A stretch of DNA of 64,000 nucleotides from Membranipora membranacea (Eukaryota > Bryozoa > Gymnolaemata > Cheilostomatida > Membraniporidae): NCBI GenBank assembly GCA_914767715.1, contig OU612066.1:31842283-31906282 (forward strand). Direction: 5' to 3'. This document shows, piece by piece, positions 11,601 through 23,600 of the stretch; the first letter of the stretch is position 1; every line of letters begins with the position of its first letter. A model generated the notes under the pieces. The model had not been told where the DNA came from, searched no databases, and saw nothing but the letters and a program-made list of their open reading frames with translations. The translations under genes were made by a program, and so were the position numbers.

Positions 11601-14600
11601 TTGGCCCTGGTTTTGATAGCACTGGCCAAGGTGCGTATTAGAAGCTTTCAAAAGTGATTTTCTGATTTTACCAAGTAGTCCAACACTCAATGGTAGCAAA
11701 ACTAAGCCACCAATGAGGATCGAACTCATGACCTCCTGTTTACTAGACAGGCGCTCTAGCCACTGAACTATGGCGGCTGAATTGACACTAGGGTGAGACA
11801 ACTCTGAAATGAATTTTGGCACATTATAAGGGTTTGTGCTGCCAATCTGGTGCCAGCAGCTTTGTTCCACAGGCAGCTAAAGCCAGAGCCTCCGTTACTC
11901 AATAGTGAATCCAGATAATGTCTGTCGTTAGAGGGGTTTATGTGTGGTGTGCAAAGTTATGGTCTCTAAGGCTCTGGGCAGGCTGCTTGACAGAAATACC
12001 CCATGTCTTTTATACCACGACCTTGAAACACCATTATGCAGTAGGTTATGTATCTGCTTGACAACAATGGGATTGCCTGACAAATTTGCTACCAAAGAGG
12101 TAATTAAAATTAGTCCGGGCCTCTGAATATTCTTCTATTGGGACTGAATGAATTCACATTTATTTCATTCATCTCAGTCCTCAGACTCTCTCACACGCCA
12201 GTCAACGGGCCTCCCAAGCATTCATACGACATGTGACATACGGTTAAAGGGTGATTATGTGATTGACACCTTGTATGGCTAAATCTTGTGGGAAAAGAGG
12301 ACGGCTCTAGTAGCAGAGAAGTTATGAAGTTTTTTTATTGCCTAATTCTAATATCAATCCTGTAGTAGGTCGATAGCATCAAAAGTATGGCACAAAAGAA
12401 GAGGAAAAAGAAATTAAAAAATGAGACTGAGCTGCATTAGTTGAAAAATTGCATTTAAAACTAAAAAAATGTTCTCAAAAGGGAGCCTGTTTATAGACAT
12501 TTAGGTCAACAGTTTGGCCAGAGACTATAGATATAGAGACCTTCCACTTGCCATGATAACGTATATAACCGATGCGAACACATTGAAAATTAGGCTCCGC
12601 CCCTTTCTGGTGGTAATTGCTTGGAGGTAAGCGTACCCAGTGCTATGAATTTACTATCAAAAATTGACAAGGTGAATGATTTAGCTGTTTATTTTATAAG
12701 TACATTCACACAAAACTCTCAATAATATCAACTGGGACAAATGAAATCTAAGATGTGCGACTTTTATATAAAATATAGGTATCAAGGAAACAAAATACTT
12801 GGTGGATGACCTTTTGGTAATGTAGCCCCCATATGTATAGAAAATTGAGTATTCAATGTGAAAATAGTTAAATGTGAACAAGCACTGATGTTATATTCTC
12901 CAGTTCCGGTGACTGAATTGAATTCATCAGTTAGGTCAGCACAGAAACTTTCTATAGCATAGGTCTGAGAAAAGTATCATCCTCAAAAAGTCTTAAGTTT
13001 TCCCGTTTTAAGTCAGCATACTGCTGATTGTTGCCTGAAGATATGTGCTTTGAACTGCTCTGAATCTGTCTATGAAGCCCAAACAAGTTTTCAAGGCGAT
13101 TTGTAAAAATAAGCTTTCCATAGCCTCAACCATCCCACAATAACTTTGAGGCAGAGAGGGAGGTCTTCTATCTCTCAATGCAGTAAATTCTATACATTTG
13201 TCAGCATTGAATTGTCAGTATGAATCTGCTGACGATGCACTTTACTCTGATGCCATTCTTACTTCAGTTTTGAATGTGTGTGTATGGTTGGAACTAGTCA
13301 CCATGATTAAATTCTTTTATATTAATCTTAGAGCATATATTAACAAACAAAAAGAAGCCCTCTTCCTCTTGTCCTCACACATGAAAACTTTGTCCGTGAA
13401 ACTCATTACAACAGCTAACCTATGGCAGTGGGCAACAATGATGGATTATACTGCACAGCCCCCTTACTTTCTTACAAAAATACAGGCCTGTATAATATAA
13501 ATCTCTGGCTAAGAATGCAACAACAAGTTGATAGTGACTTTGTTGCTGTCTGATCTGGTTTTGTCATCAAGATTGTGGTTATTTTGCCTCAAATAACTCA
13601 GGTGAAAAACCTGAAATTTTATTGAGAAAGCCATTGCTGTCTAAGGCAGCAGCGCTTACTATACAACCAGAAGTGGGCGTGACTGTTAAATAACGCTGAT
13701 TGGCTATTCGCATTTTATGCGCAAGTGGAAGGTCTCTATATCTATAGTCTCTGGTTTGGCTCTGAAATAACCAGGGAGGTATGGTAAAACTAAGCCACCA
13801 ATGAGGATCGAACTCATGACCTCCTGTTTACTAGACAGGCGCTCTAGCCACTGAGCTATGGCGGCTGTGATATGCCCATTGCAAAACAACACTTTACTGA
13901 TTTATACCTTTATTGATTTTAGCCTTATAATCACTGGTAAAATGCATGAATAGCAAGCAGTTCATTGTGTACTTTAGCATGACTGCCAAACTGTGATAAT
14001 ATCAGATACCACAAAATTCAGTGAGTTGTGGCACTAGTTTTGATCATGAACACGATGTATGGTCCTCACTCCTGATGACATGATCTTAGAAAATACTGCA
14101 AAATTAACATTGTAAATAATGACCACAACAGCTTGCAAATCGCAGACTGGTGCAGTTGAAACCTTGGACATTAGCCAGTACCTAATTGTAGGCTTGGGTT
14201 GTTTGCTAGGTCAAAATAGTCAGATACCGGTTGTTAGCTGTAAACCATCAGTCCGAACAGACAAAGCCATTTGAGTTGCAGGGACCCATATGCTAGATAA
14301 AACAAGGGAAACTGATCATAAGTCCCTAGAGTATGTGGTGAGTCGCCTGCTATTTGGAAGATGATTATCATCTAACTAACCAGTAGCATTAGATCACTGT
14401 GAAAGGCATCCTTGCAATGTACCTAGTTTCAGTCGTTGTAGTCCAGTAGAACTTGAGAAAGTACCCATTTTATGCATGTTCGTTTTTGTAATAATCAAAC
14501 CCTATCCTTTGCCTATCTGCAGTCTGCCATGCAACCAAAAGTATGTTGTCATGCATTCTGCAACCTCACTACAGTAGCAATATCATATAATCTATGTTAT

Positions 14601-17600
14601 GTTGGAAATTCAACAACAATCCCTCCCCATCCAAGCATCCGTAAATCTCCCAACTGTTATGCACACAGCCTTGATGTATGCCTAAATCACATGACACAAT
14701 ATTCAACTTAGCAATGAATATATAGAGATATAGAATACTAAATTAATTTTATGACAGATATTACGAGTAGTAGTTAAGTTAGTAAAATAATGATGGGTCA
14801 TAATTAAATAATAGTTTAGATTTATTTATATTTCTACATGTATATATAGATAAAGATATCTTTTCACTATAACAAGTATACTTAATGAACAATCTATCGA
14901 TTCTTCTCGTAATTTGTTATCCCTAACGCAATAAATGTGCAAAAAATAACGCTGTACATCATTATTATACCGATGATTTCAAAAGAAGATATGTATCTCG
15001 GAGCACACTAGAAAATCTTCAAAATTCACTAATCACTGTCCTGATTATTTTATGCAGATATTGATGAATGCTCGTTAATGCCAAATGTTTGCGGAAATGG
15101 ACGCTGTCTTAACACTATGGGGAGTTATCGCTGTGTGTGCGATGATGGATACAAAGTGGGACCCTCCGGTAAAGAATGCATTGGTGAGTCCTTACCCTGT
15201 CTCATGTGGTTATCACTGACGATGAATGGGTGAAGGGTCGGCAAATGAAAAGCAATATTGGGGATAGTCTTACAAACCAGTATGTAAGATTCGCTTTCAA
15301 TATAGCAGATGTAACATGCATTCACCCGCATTGCGAGGGTGTGATATTATCCCCGACAGCAGCGCAGGATTGGCCAAGTTGTGTGCACATGCTAAAAAAG
15401 GACACAACTCCAATATGATTTATCTGAAATCATGAATAGACTACCCTTGAATGCCTATACCAAATACATAAGTTTGGTAGCATAGGAACTCTACATAAAT
15501 CAGGAGTGACAAAAACTTGTGCCTGAATTATCAGTATGGCTTATTTTACACATCCCTCAAGAGCTGGTAAAACTAACTGTTGTTAGCAGTATCATCTGCT
15601 TCAAATTGACTACCAACTTTTAGATGCTACCTGTAATAACCCTCTTTTTATAATTGTAAGGTCTTATTTTATTTTTATAATCATAAATACATCTCTTTCT
15701 CGTTTAGATGTGGATGAGTGCAGTCTGAGCGCGTCAATGTGTGATCAAAATTGTAGAAATTTGATAGGAAGCTTCCAATGTATCTGCACTGCTGGTTATA
15801 CCCTGGCAGCGGACGGCTCCTCATGTGATGGTAATGCTTCTGAATTTCATTGTGCTCATCCATTTTCAGCTGGCACAAAACCCAAATGCCCCTCTTCCGC
15901 TTCTTCAAAGAAAATCCCTCACAGAAGGGGTTGAAAAGTTTTTAAATTGATTCAATGTTTAGGCATTTGCAATTGACAGCTCTTTCAATGATTCTTGAAT
16001 CTTCCAGTATTGGCCTGTGAGTTGAGCTACCCCTGATAGAAGATGAGATAATTAACCAACTAATATTTAATTGACACTTGTCGACAAATGGCCTTAAAAA
16101 AATCCATCTACAGGCGAAGATAGCAACCTTATACAGTAAAAGCTGGTCAATTCAGACTTTATAATTCGGAACTCCTGTTAATTCAGGCAAGGAAAATTGG
16201 TCCCTTCAGCCAGATCTCAATGCATTCTAATGTCACTTAATTCAGATTCAGATTTTGAAGTGGAAGAATTAGCAATAAGGAAATGAATGATACAAATCCA
16301 GTGGCAGCTGAAAATTGATTTTGTGAATTTTTCTTGGCACTGGTAGTGCACACTTTGAATGAGCTTTTGACCATGTTATAGTTGTTTTACAAGCTTTTAA
16401 TGTTGATATTCCTTTTCTACACATATTCTTTGATTATAAAAGTTGTATTTCTCTAAATTGAAATTAAGAAATTTTTTTCCAAAATTAACCACTCCTTCTA
16501 CCTTAATTAGGACAAATTTTTCTGGACCCCAGAGGTTTAAACTAAGGGAACTGCACTGCATGCTTATACTAATTAGAATGTTACCATTATTTTACAGATG
16601 TAGATGAATGTCTGGACACCTCTTTTGAGTGTCCCCCTGATGCTATATGTCTGAACGAGGTTGGAGGCTACACCTGTGAATGTCCTGCCGGCTTCACAGC
16701 TGATAACCTCCTCTGTGTTGGTATGTAACAGTGTGTAATGAGACACCTGAGGATAAAACAATGTTGAAATTCCCATGACATATCATGACAATAACATGTT
16801 TCGAAGTGTCAGTAAAGACCATGTTTGGTACAGCTTTTAGCATCTCATATCAAGAGTAGAAACTATAAATCTGGCTTATGATCAAACCGCATACAGACTA
16901 CCAATGACTGACTAGTGGGATCCTAGTGAATCATACAGTCATCATAACTTCTGCTGACAACTATGATCCTAGCTCTTAGCTATGATTCTAGTACCCGCCC
17001 GGCCTGCACCCCCAACCCAAGTGATCTGTACACTCATGTGTCAAATTTAGAGTTATTTTCCCAACTCCCCAAATTCTGTAATGTTATGTATTCGATTTAA
17101 CGGAAGGTAGACCAAGCTTGGTGAGTTTGCCTGCATTTGGAGATGATTCCCCTCCACTGGTGACCAGTGGAGGGGGATCAACTGGTATGCAAGCAAACTG
17201 GATCAAACTTGTTCTACACAGAAGGTTAATAACTGACACTGGTATCTGGTCACTGTTGTAGATCTGAATGAATGCCGATACGAAGGCACATGTGGCCTCG
17301 CAGACTGTATTAATATATACGGAAGTTATGAATGCTCATGCCGATACATCGGTGGTCGATACAACACTTACGACAAACGCTGTGAAGATGGTCAGTATTG
17401 TAAAATATCGAAAAATTAACAACTCATGAAATATGAAATGCGTCAAAAGAGATATTTTCAAGTCAGCTGATTTTGGTGTTGATACTCATTCAGATGGGAG
17501 AGCTATTGTAGGAATTTATCATGTTAGATGATAGTTTGGAAGTTTGCGTGTAGCCCATTAATTTTACAACATCGAATATACCGGCTTAAAAAGTAGAAAT

Positions 17601-20600
17601 GACAATTACAGGGTCACCAATATCATTTTAAAGAGCTCAAAGAGCTATACTATCTTGTGGGTTCACAATATGCTGACAAATTCTGTGAGATCTTAAGAAT
17701 CTTTTGCAAAAATGATTTTCAATTTTGCAGTTGTCCCTCAACCACAGGCTCCAAGTCTGCAGTTGAGGCAATAAGCTTAGAAATGATATCAAATCTTAAA
17801 ATATCTAGTATCATCTTATCTTAGTATTGAATTTTTTGGTATTTTTAAATCATAACCTTTTTTCCTAATAAATCGGTAGTTTTACTTTAAAAGCACAGTG
17901 AGAAGACACATTTTGTTTTTGCAGCTCATACAGAGCTTGAGTGATGACAACTTCATAGGGGTGGATGGAGGCACTTTTCTATTTGATTTGCAGTACTGTA
18001 ATACTGATCTATTCTTTCATATTCTTTTTTATTGCACACTAAAATTTGATCTTTGTTTTACAGATGATGGCAATGTAATACTCAGGCCAAGCCGGCCTGG
18101 TTCTGGTGACCTAACAGATGGTAGGCCAGCTGGTAGGCCTGAAGGTGGACCAGGAGGCGGACCAGGTGGATTCCCAGGAGGCGGACCAGGAGGATTCCCC
18201 GGAGGCGGACCAGGAGAATTCCCCGGAGGCGGACCAGGCGGATTTCCTGGAGGTGGACCAGGAGGCGGACCAGGAGGATTCCCAGGTGGTGGACAAGGTG
18301 GATTCCCAGGCGGTGGACCAGGTGGATTCCCAGGAGGTGGACCAGGAGGATTCCCCGGAGGTGGACCAGGAGGGTTCCCCGGAGGTGGACCAGGTGGATT
18401 CCCAGGCGGTGGACCAGGTGGATTCCCAGGAGGTGGACCAGGAGGGTTCCCCGGAGGTGGACCAGGTGGATTCCCAGGCGGTGGACCAGGTGGATTCCCA
18501 GGAGCTGGACCAGGTGGAATCCCCGGAGGCGGACCAGGAGGCTTCCCCGGAGGCGGACCAGGAGGATTCCCCGGAGGTGGACCAGGAGGTAGACCAGATG
18601 GTGGACCAGGAGGATTCCCCGGAGGTGGACCAGGTGGATTCCCAGGAGGTGGACCAGGTGGATTCCCAGGCGGTGGACCAGGTGGATTCCCAGGAGGTGG
18701 ACCAGGTGGATTCCCAGGCGGTGGACCAGGTGGATTCCCAGGAGGTGGACCAGGTGGATTCCCCGGAGGTGGACCAGGAGGATTCCCCGGAGGTGGACCA
18801 GGAGGTAGACCAGATGGAGGACCAGGAGGATTCCCCGGAGGCGGACCAGGAGGCTTCCCCGGAGGCAGACCAGGTGGATTCCCCGGAGGCGGACCAGGTG
18901 GATTCCCAGACGGTGGACCAGGTGGATTCCCAGGAGGCGGACCAGGTGGATTCCCAGGCGGTGGACCAGGTGGATTCCCAGGAGGTGGACCAGGAGGGTT
19001 CCCAGGAGGTGGACCAGGTGGATTCCCTGGAGGTGGACCAGGAGGTAGACCAGATGGAGGACCAGGTGGATTCCCCGGAGGCGGACCAGGTGGATTCCCC
19101 GGAGGTGGACCAGGAGGCTTCCCCGGAGGCGGACCAGGAGGCTTCCCCGGAGGCGTACCAGGAGGATTCCCCGGAGGTGGACCAGGTGGATTCCCAGGAG
19201 GTGGACCAGGTGGATTCCCAGGCGGTGGACCAGGTGGATTCCCAGGAGGTGGACCAGGTGGATTCCCAGGAGGTGGACCAGGAGGGTTCCCAGGAGGTGG
19301 ACCAGGTGGATTCCCCGGAGGTGGACCAGGAGGATTACCCGGAGGTGGACCAGGAGGTAGACCAGATGGAGGTCCAGGAGGATTCCCCGGAGGCGGACCA
19401 GGAGGCTTCCCCGGAGGCGGACCAGGTGGATTCCCCGGAGGCGGACCAGGAGGATTCCCCGGAGGTAGACCAGGTGGATTCCCAGGAGGTGGACCAGGTG
19501 TATTCCCCGGAGGTGGACCAGGAGGCTTCCCCGGAGGCGGACCAGGAGGTTTCCCCGGAGGCGGACCAGGAGGATTCCCCGGAGGTGGACCAGGAGGTAG
19601 ACCAGATGGTGGACCAGGAGGATACCCCGGAGGTGGACCAGGTGGATTCCCAGGAGGTGGACCAGGTGGATTCCCAGGAGGTGGACCAGGTGGATTCCCC
19701 GGAGGTGGACCAGGAGGATTCCCCGGAGGCGGACCAGGAGGCTTCCCCGGAGGCGGACCAGGAGGCTTCCCCGGAGGCAGACCAGGAGGCTTCCCCGGAG
19801 GCGGACCAGGAGGCTTCCCCGGAGGCGGACCAGGTGGATTCCCCGGAGGTGGACCAGGCGGTGGACCAGGTGGATTCCCAGGCGGTGGACCAGGTGGATC
19901 CCCCGGAGGTGGACCAGGTGGATTCCCCGGAGGTGGACCAGGAGGTAGACCAGATGGAGGATCAGGTGGATTCCCTGGAGGTGGACCAGGAGGGTTCCCC
20001 GGAGGCGGACCAGGAGGATTCCCAGGCGGCGGACCAGGAGGATTCCCTGGAGGCGGACCAGGAGGTAGACCAGATGGTGGACCAGGAGGCTTCCCCGGAG
20101 GCGGACCAGGTGGATTCCCCGGAGGTGGACCAGGAGGCTTCCCCGGAGGCGGACCAGGAGGTAGACCAGATGGAGGACCAGGAGGATTCCCCGGAGGCGG
20201 ACCAGGAGGATTCCCAGGCGGCGGACCAGGAGGATTCCCTGGAGGCGGACCAGGAGGTAGACCAGATGGTGGACCAGGAGGCTTCCCTGGAGGCGGACCA
20301 GGTGGATTCCCCGGAGGTGGACCAGGAGGCTTCCCCGGAGGCGGACCAGGAGGTAGACCAGATGGAGGACCAGGAGGATTCCCCGGAGGCGGACCAGGAG
20401 GCTTCCCCGGAGGCGGTCCAGGTGGATTCCCCGGAGGCGGACCAGGAGGATTCCCCGGAGGCGGACCAGGAGGTAGACCAGGTGGTGGACCAGGAGGATT
20501 CCCCGGAGGCGGACCAGGTGGATTCCCCGGAGGTGGACCAGGAGGCTTCCCCGGAGGCGGACCAGGAGGTAGACCAGATGGAGGACCAGGAGGATTCCCC

Positions 20601-23600
20601 GGAGGCGGACCAGGAGGCTTCCCCGGAGGCGGTCCAGGTGGATTCCCCGGAGGCGGACCAGGAGGATTCCCCGGAGGCGGACCAGGAGGTAGACCAGGTG
20701 GTGGACCAGGAGGATTCCCCGGAGGCGGACCAGGTGGATTCCCCGGAGGTGGACCAGGAGGCTTCCCCGGAGGCGGACCAGGAGGTAGACCAGATGGAGG
20801 ACCAGGAGGCTTCCCCGGAGGCGGACCAGGAGGTAGACCAGATGGAGGACCAGGAGGATTCCCTGGAGGCGGACCAGGAGGCTTCCCCGGAGGCGGACCA
20901 GGAGGCTTCCCCGGAGGCGGTCCAGGTGGATTCCCCGGAGGCGGACCAGGAGGATTCCCCGGAGGCGGACCAGGAGGTAGACCAGGTGGTGGACCAGGAG
21001 GATTCCCCGGAGGCGGTCCAGGTGGATTCCCCGGAGGCGGACCAGGAGGATTCCCCGGAGGCAGACCAGGAGGTAGACCAGGTGGTGGACCAGGAGGATT
21101 TCCCGGAGGCGGACCAGGTGGATTCCCCGGAGGTGGACCAGGAGGCTTCCCCGGAGGCGGACCAGGAGGTAGACCAGATGGAGGACCAGGAGGATTCCCC
21201 GGAGGCGGACCAGGAGGCTTCCCCGGAGGCGGTCCAGGTGGATTCCCTGGAGGCGGACCAGGAGGATTCCCCGGAGGCGGACCAGGAGGTAGACCAGGTG
21301 GTGGACCAGGAGGATTCCCCGGAGGCGGACCAGGAGGATTCCCCGGAGGTGGACCAGGTGGATACCCAGGTGGCGGACCAGGAGGATTCCCAGGAGGATA
21401 CCCAGGAGGCGGACCAGGCGGTAGACCAGAGGGAGGTAAGTAATTGAATTGAATTGAATTACCTCTCCTATGTATCACATTATGAATTGCTGCTTGTACC
21501 TTGATACCTTGATCATTCACCCTATTCGAATAACTAAAGTTCTGTTTTTCACTAACAACAGCACTCAAAAATGAAATTTGCCATCATATACGACGGGTAA
21601 TATTGATGGTAGGCTAAAATTTGGACATGGTAATTTTAGGAAATACCCTGATTCAAAGGTGCTCTTACGTCCAATTTGTTGAAATCATGTAACTGCATGA
21701 TATAAATAGCTCAAAACTGATCTAACCACAACTGGCAACTGACTGATCCTTATCAGAACGCTGTAAATTGTACAATACCATGTGAATCAGTCCCATAAAC
21801 CTCAAAACTTTGCCTCAACTCCTACCTCAGTCTATTAAAAGACTACACAATATTGATGCATGCCATAGTTATGTAGGATTCGCATACGCCAAAATTGCAA
21901 ACCTCCTCTTGGCGTGAATAATTGATGATAGACAGAGTTTTCACCATCATGGAGGGTTACTGCATTATGATGTTACTTCCCAATATTTGTGTGTGGCTGA
22001 GGCCGCTAACAATTGGTTCTTGCATGTGATGATAAGATTGACGATATACCAAAATAAACAAACCATCCTGGGTATTGTAGTTGGTGGAGCGTGCTAGGCG
22101 TAAGCTTGATACCCACTGAGGGAATAAATTGTCATGCATTTTATGCAATACAATATTACAATATAGTAACTGTAACTATGTTGCCATAACCTAACCTGCA
22201 TAGTCCAACCAGAGACTATAGATATAGTCTCTGGTCCAACTCATCTTTCATAGGTTAAAGTAGCATACAACCACATAAGTTAAATTTGATATTTGATGCA
22301 TAATGATGTACTCCTTGTAATTTTGAATGTGTTATTAATAACCATGAATTCGAAAATTTTAATTATTTCAATTCCTAACTCTCTTCAAGGAGTTAGAGAC
22401 TTTAACTCCTTGCTCTCTTCAACCATTGTTTCAGTAACAGGCATACCCAAGATGATTGGCCAATTGATGAACACTCTCAAAAATATGTATGAAAGTATTT
22501 GCTTCTAGAATTAAGGCAGTTATCTTTCAGTTGTTTCAATCATAATACTTGAACAGGGATCTCAATTACTTAATAGCCTACACAAACAGTTATTGCTTTC
22601 AGTAATAAGAAAATAAGCATTTTCTATGAGATAATTCATACTGACTCTCGTGATCTGACTGGGCATGTATATCACTGATAAACTAGGCTATCATTACCAC
22701 AAAGCAGGTGTCGTAAGGCTAAGTATGCATCATGCGTGACTTGAATTTGCGCATGTGCAAGAACAACGAGTTTAGTTTGGGTTCTGATTGCAACTTTGGA
22801 AAGGGGAAATGGGATATCCCCTGCATAAACTGTCAATCAAAATCAGCTAATAATGATAAGAGAGGATAACTGTTAATAACAAATCCGCACGCTTTGGGGA
22901 ATATGTCACCAGAGCAGGTAGCCAATCAGATGGCTTCGGAATTCCGAGACTCAATTTTGCAGAGATCAGCTCATGCCCAGAGCTGAGCATGCGCAGAATG
23001 GAGATAATTAACAAAACAAAGCTTCCCGATTTAATTCAGTTTATTGCAGCCATTGAGTTGAGGAACTGCTGACTGCCCTGCAGTGCAGAACCAGAGCTGT
23101 TACCTTGGATTTTCATTGTTGAGTATGCTGCCTACCTGAGAAGGCAAATTAAAAGTTGATCTATATTTAGTGGTGCCAGGGTTGAATGTTACTTTAAGCT
23201 CAGAATTTCTCAGATTATAATAATTTTAACAATTTATCTATCTTCATCATCAGAGCATAGGATTGATTTGCCAAATGGGTGATTACAGTGTGAGTTAATA
23301 TTGCCCTGTCACTCGACTCCAGGGCAGTTAAAGAATGCTGAAGTTGGGTTTACATTAGGAAAAAGCCATGCCAAATTAAGCAGGTTTGTTAAATAGACCT
23401 ACTTTTCTGCTATGCTATAAGTGTTGTTTGATGGTCCTAGAGGATTGTTGATCAATTTTGGAAACACTTTCTTGCCATACTAGTCATCTGGCTGAAAATC
23501 CTTGGAAATTCTGAGCTTTGAAATAATTATCCACCACCATTGAATTTTCTACCACCATTGAATTCCGTGTCTGGAATAGCATCATTAGCTTTTATTTTGC

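Larger units (their letters stand above)
11631..15057. other. Fibrillin intron with two tRNA-Thr genes and a 1.2-kb TIR element
   Basis: Holds the two tRNA-Thr(AGU) genes and the element at 12518-13754. A short inverted repeat (GGGACTGAATGAAT ... ATTTCATTCATCTCAGTCC) at about 12140-12182 is also present. The rest (13867-15057) is featureless AT-rich sequence. Confidence 0.6.

Noticed and set aside
13198-13500. 100-codon ORF inside the 1237-bp TIR element as transposase
   Set aside because: No DDE/D-type motifs or DNA-binding domain visible, and too short.
18118-21447. Second long plus-strand frame, [10 protein letters not shown] type
   Set aside because: Out of phase with flanking fibrillin exons; composition artefact of the same repeat.
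18029-21568. 1,179-codon antisense [14 protein letters not shown] type
   Set aside because: Shadow of the stop-free 24-bp repeat; it has no signal peptide, its periodicity follows the sense unit, and the sense frame splices into EGF exons.
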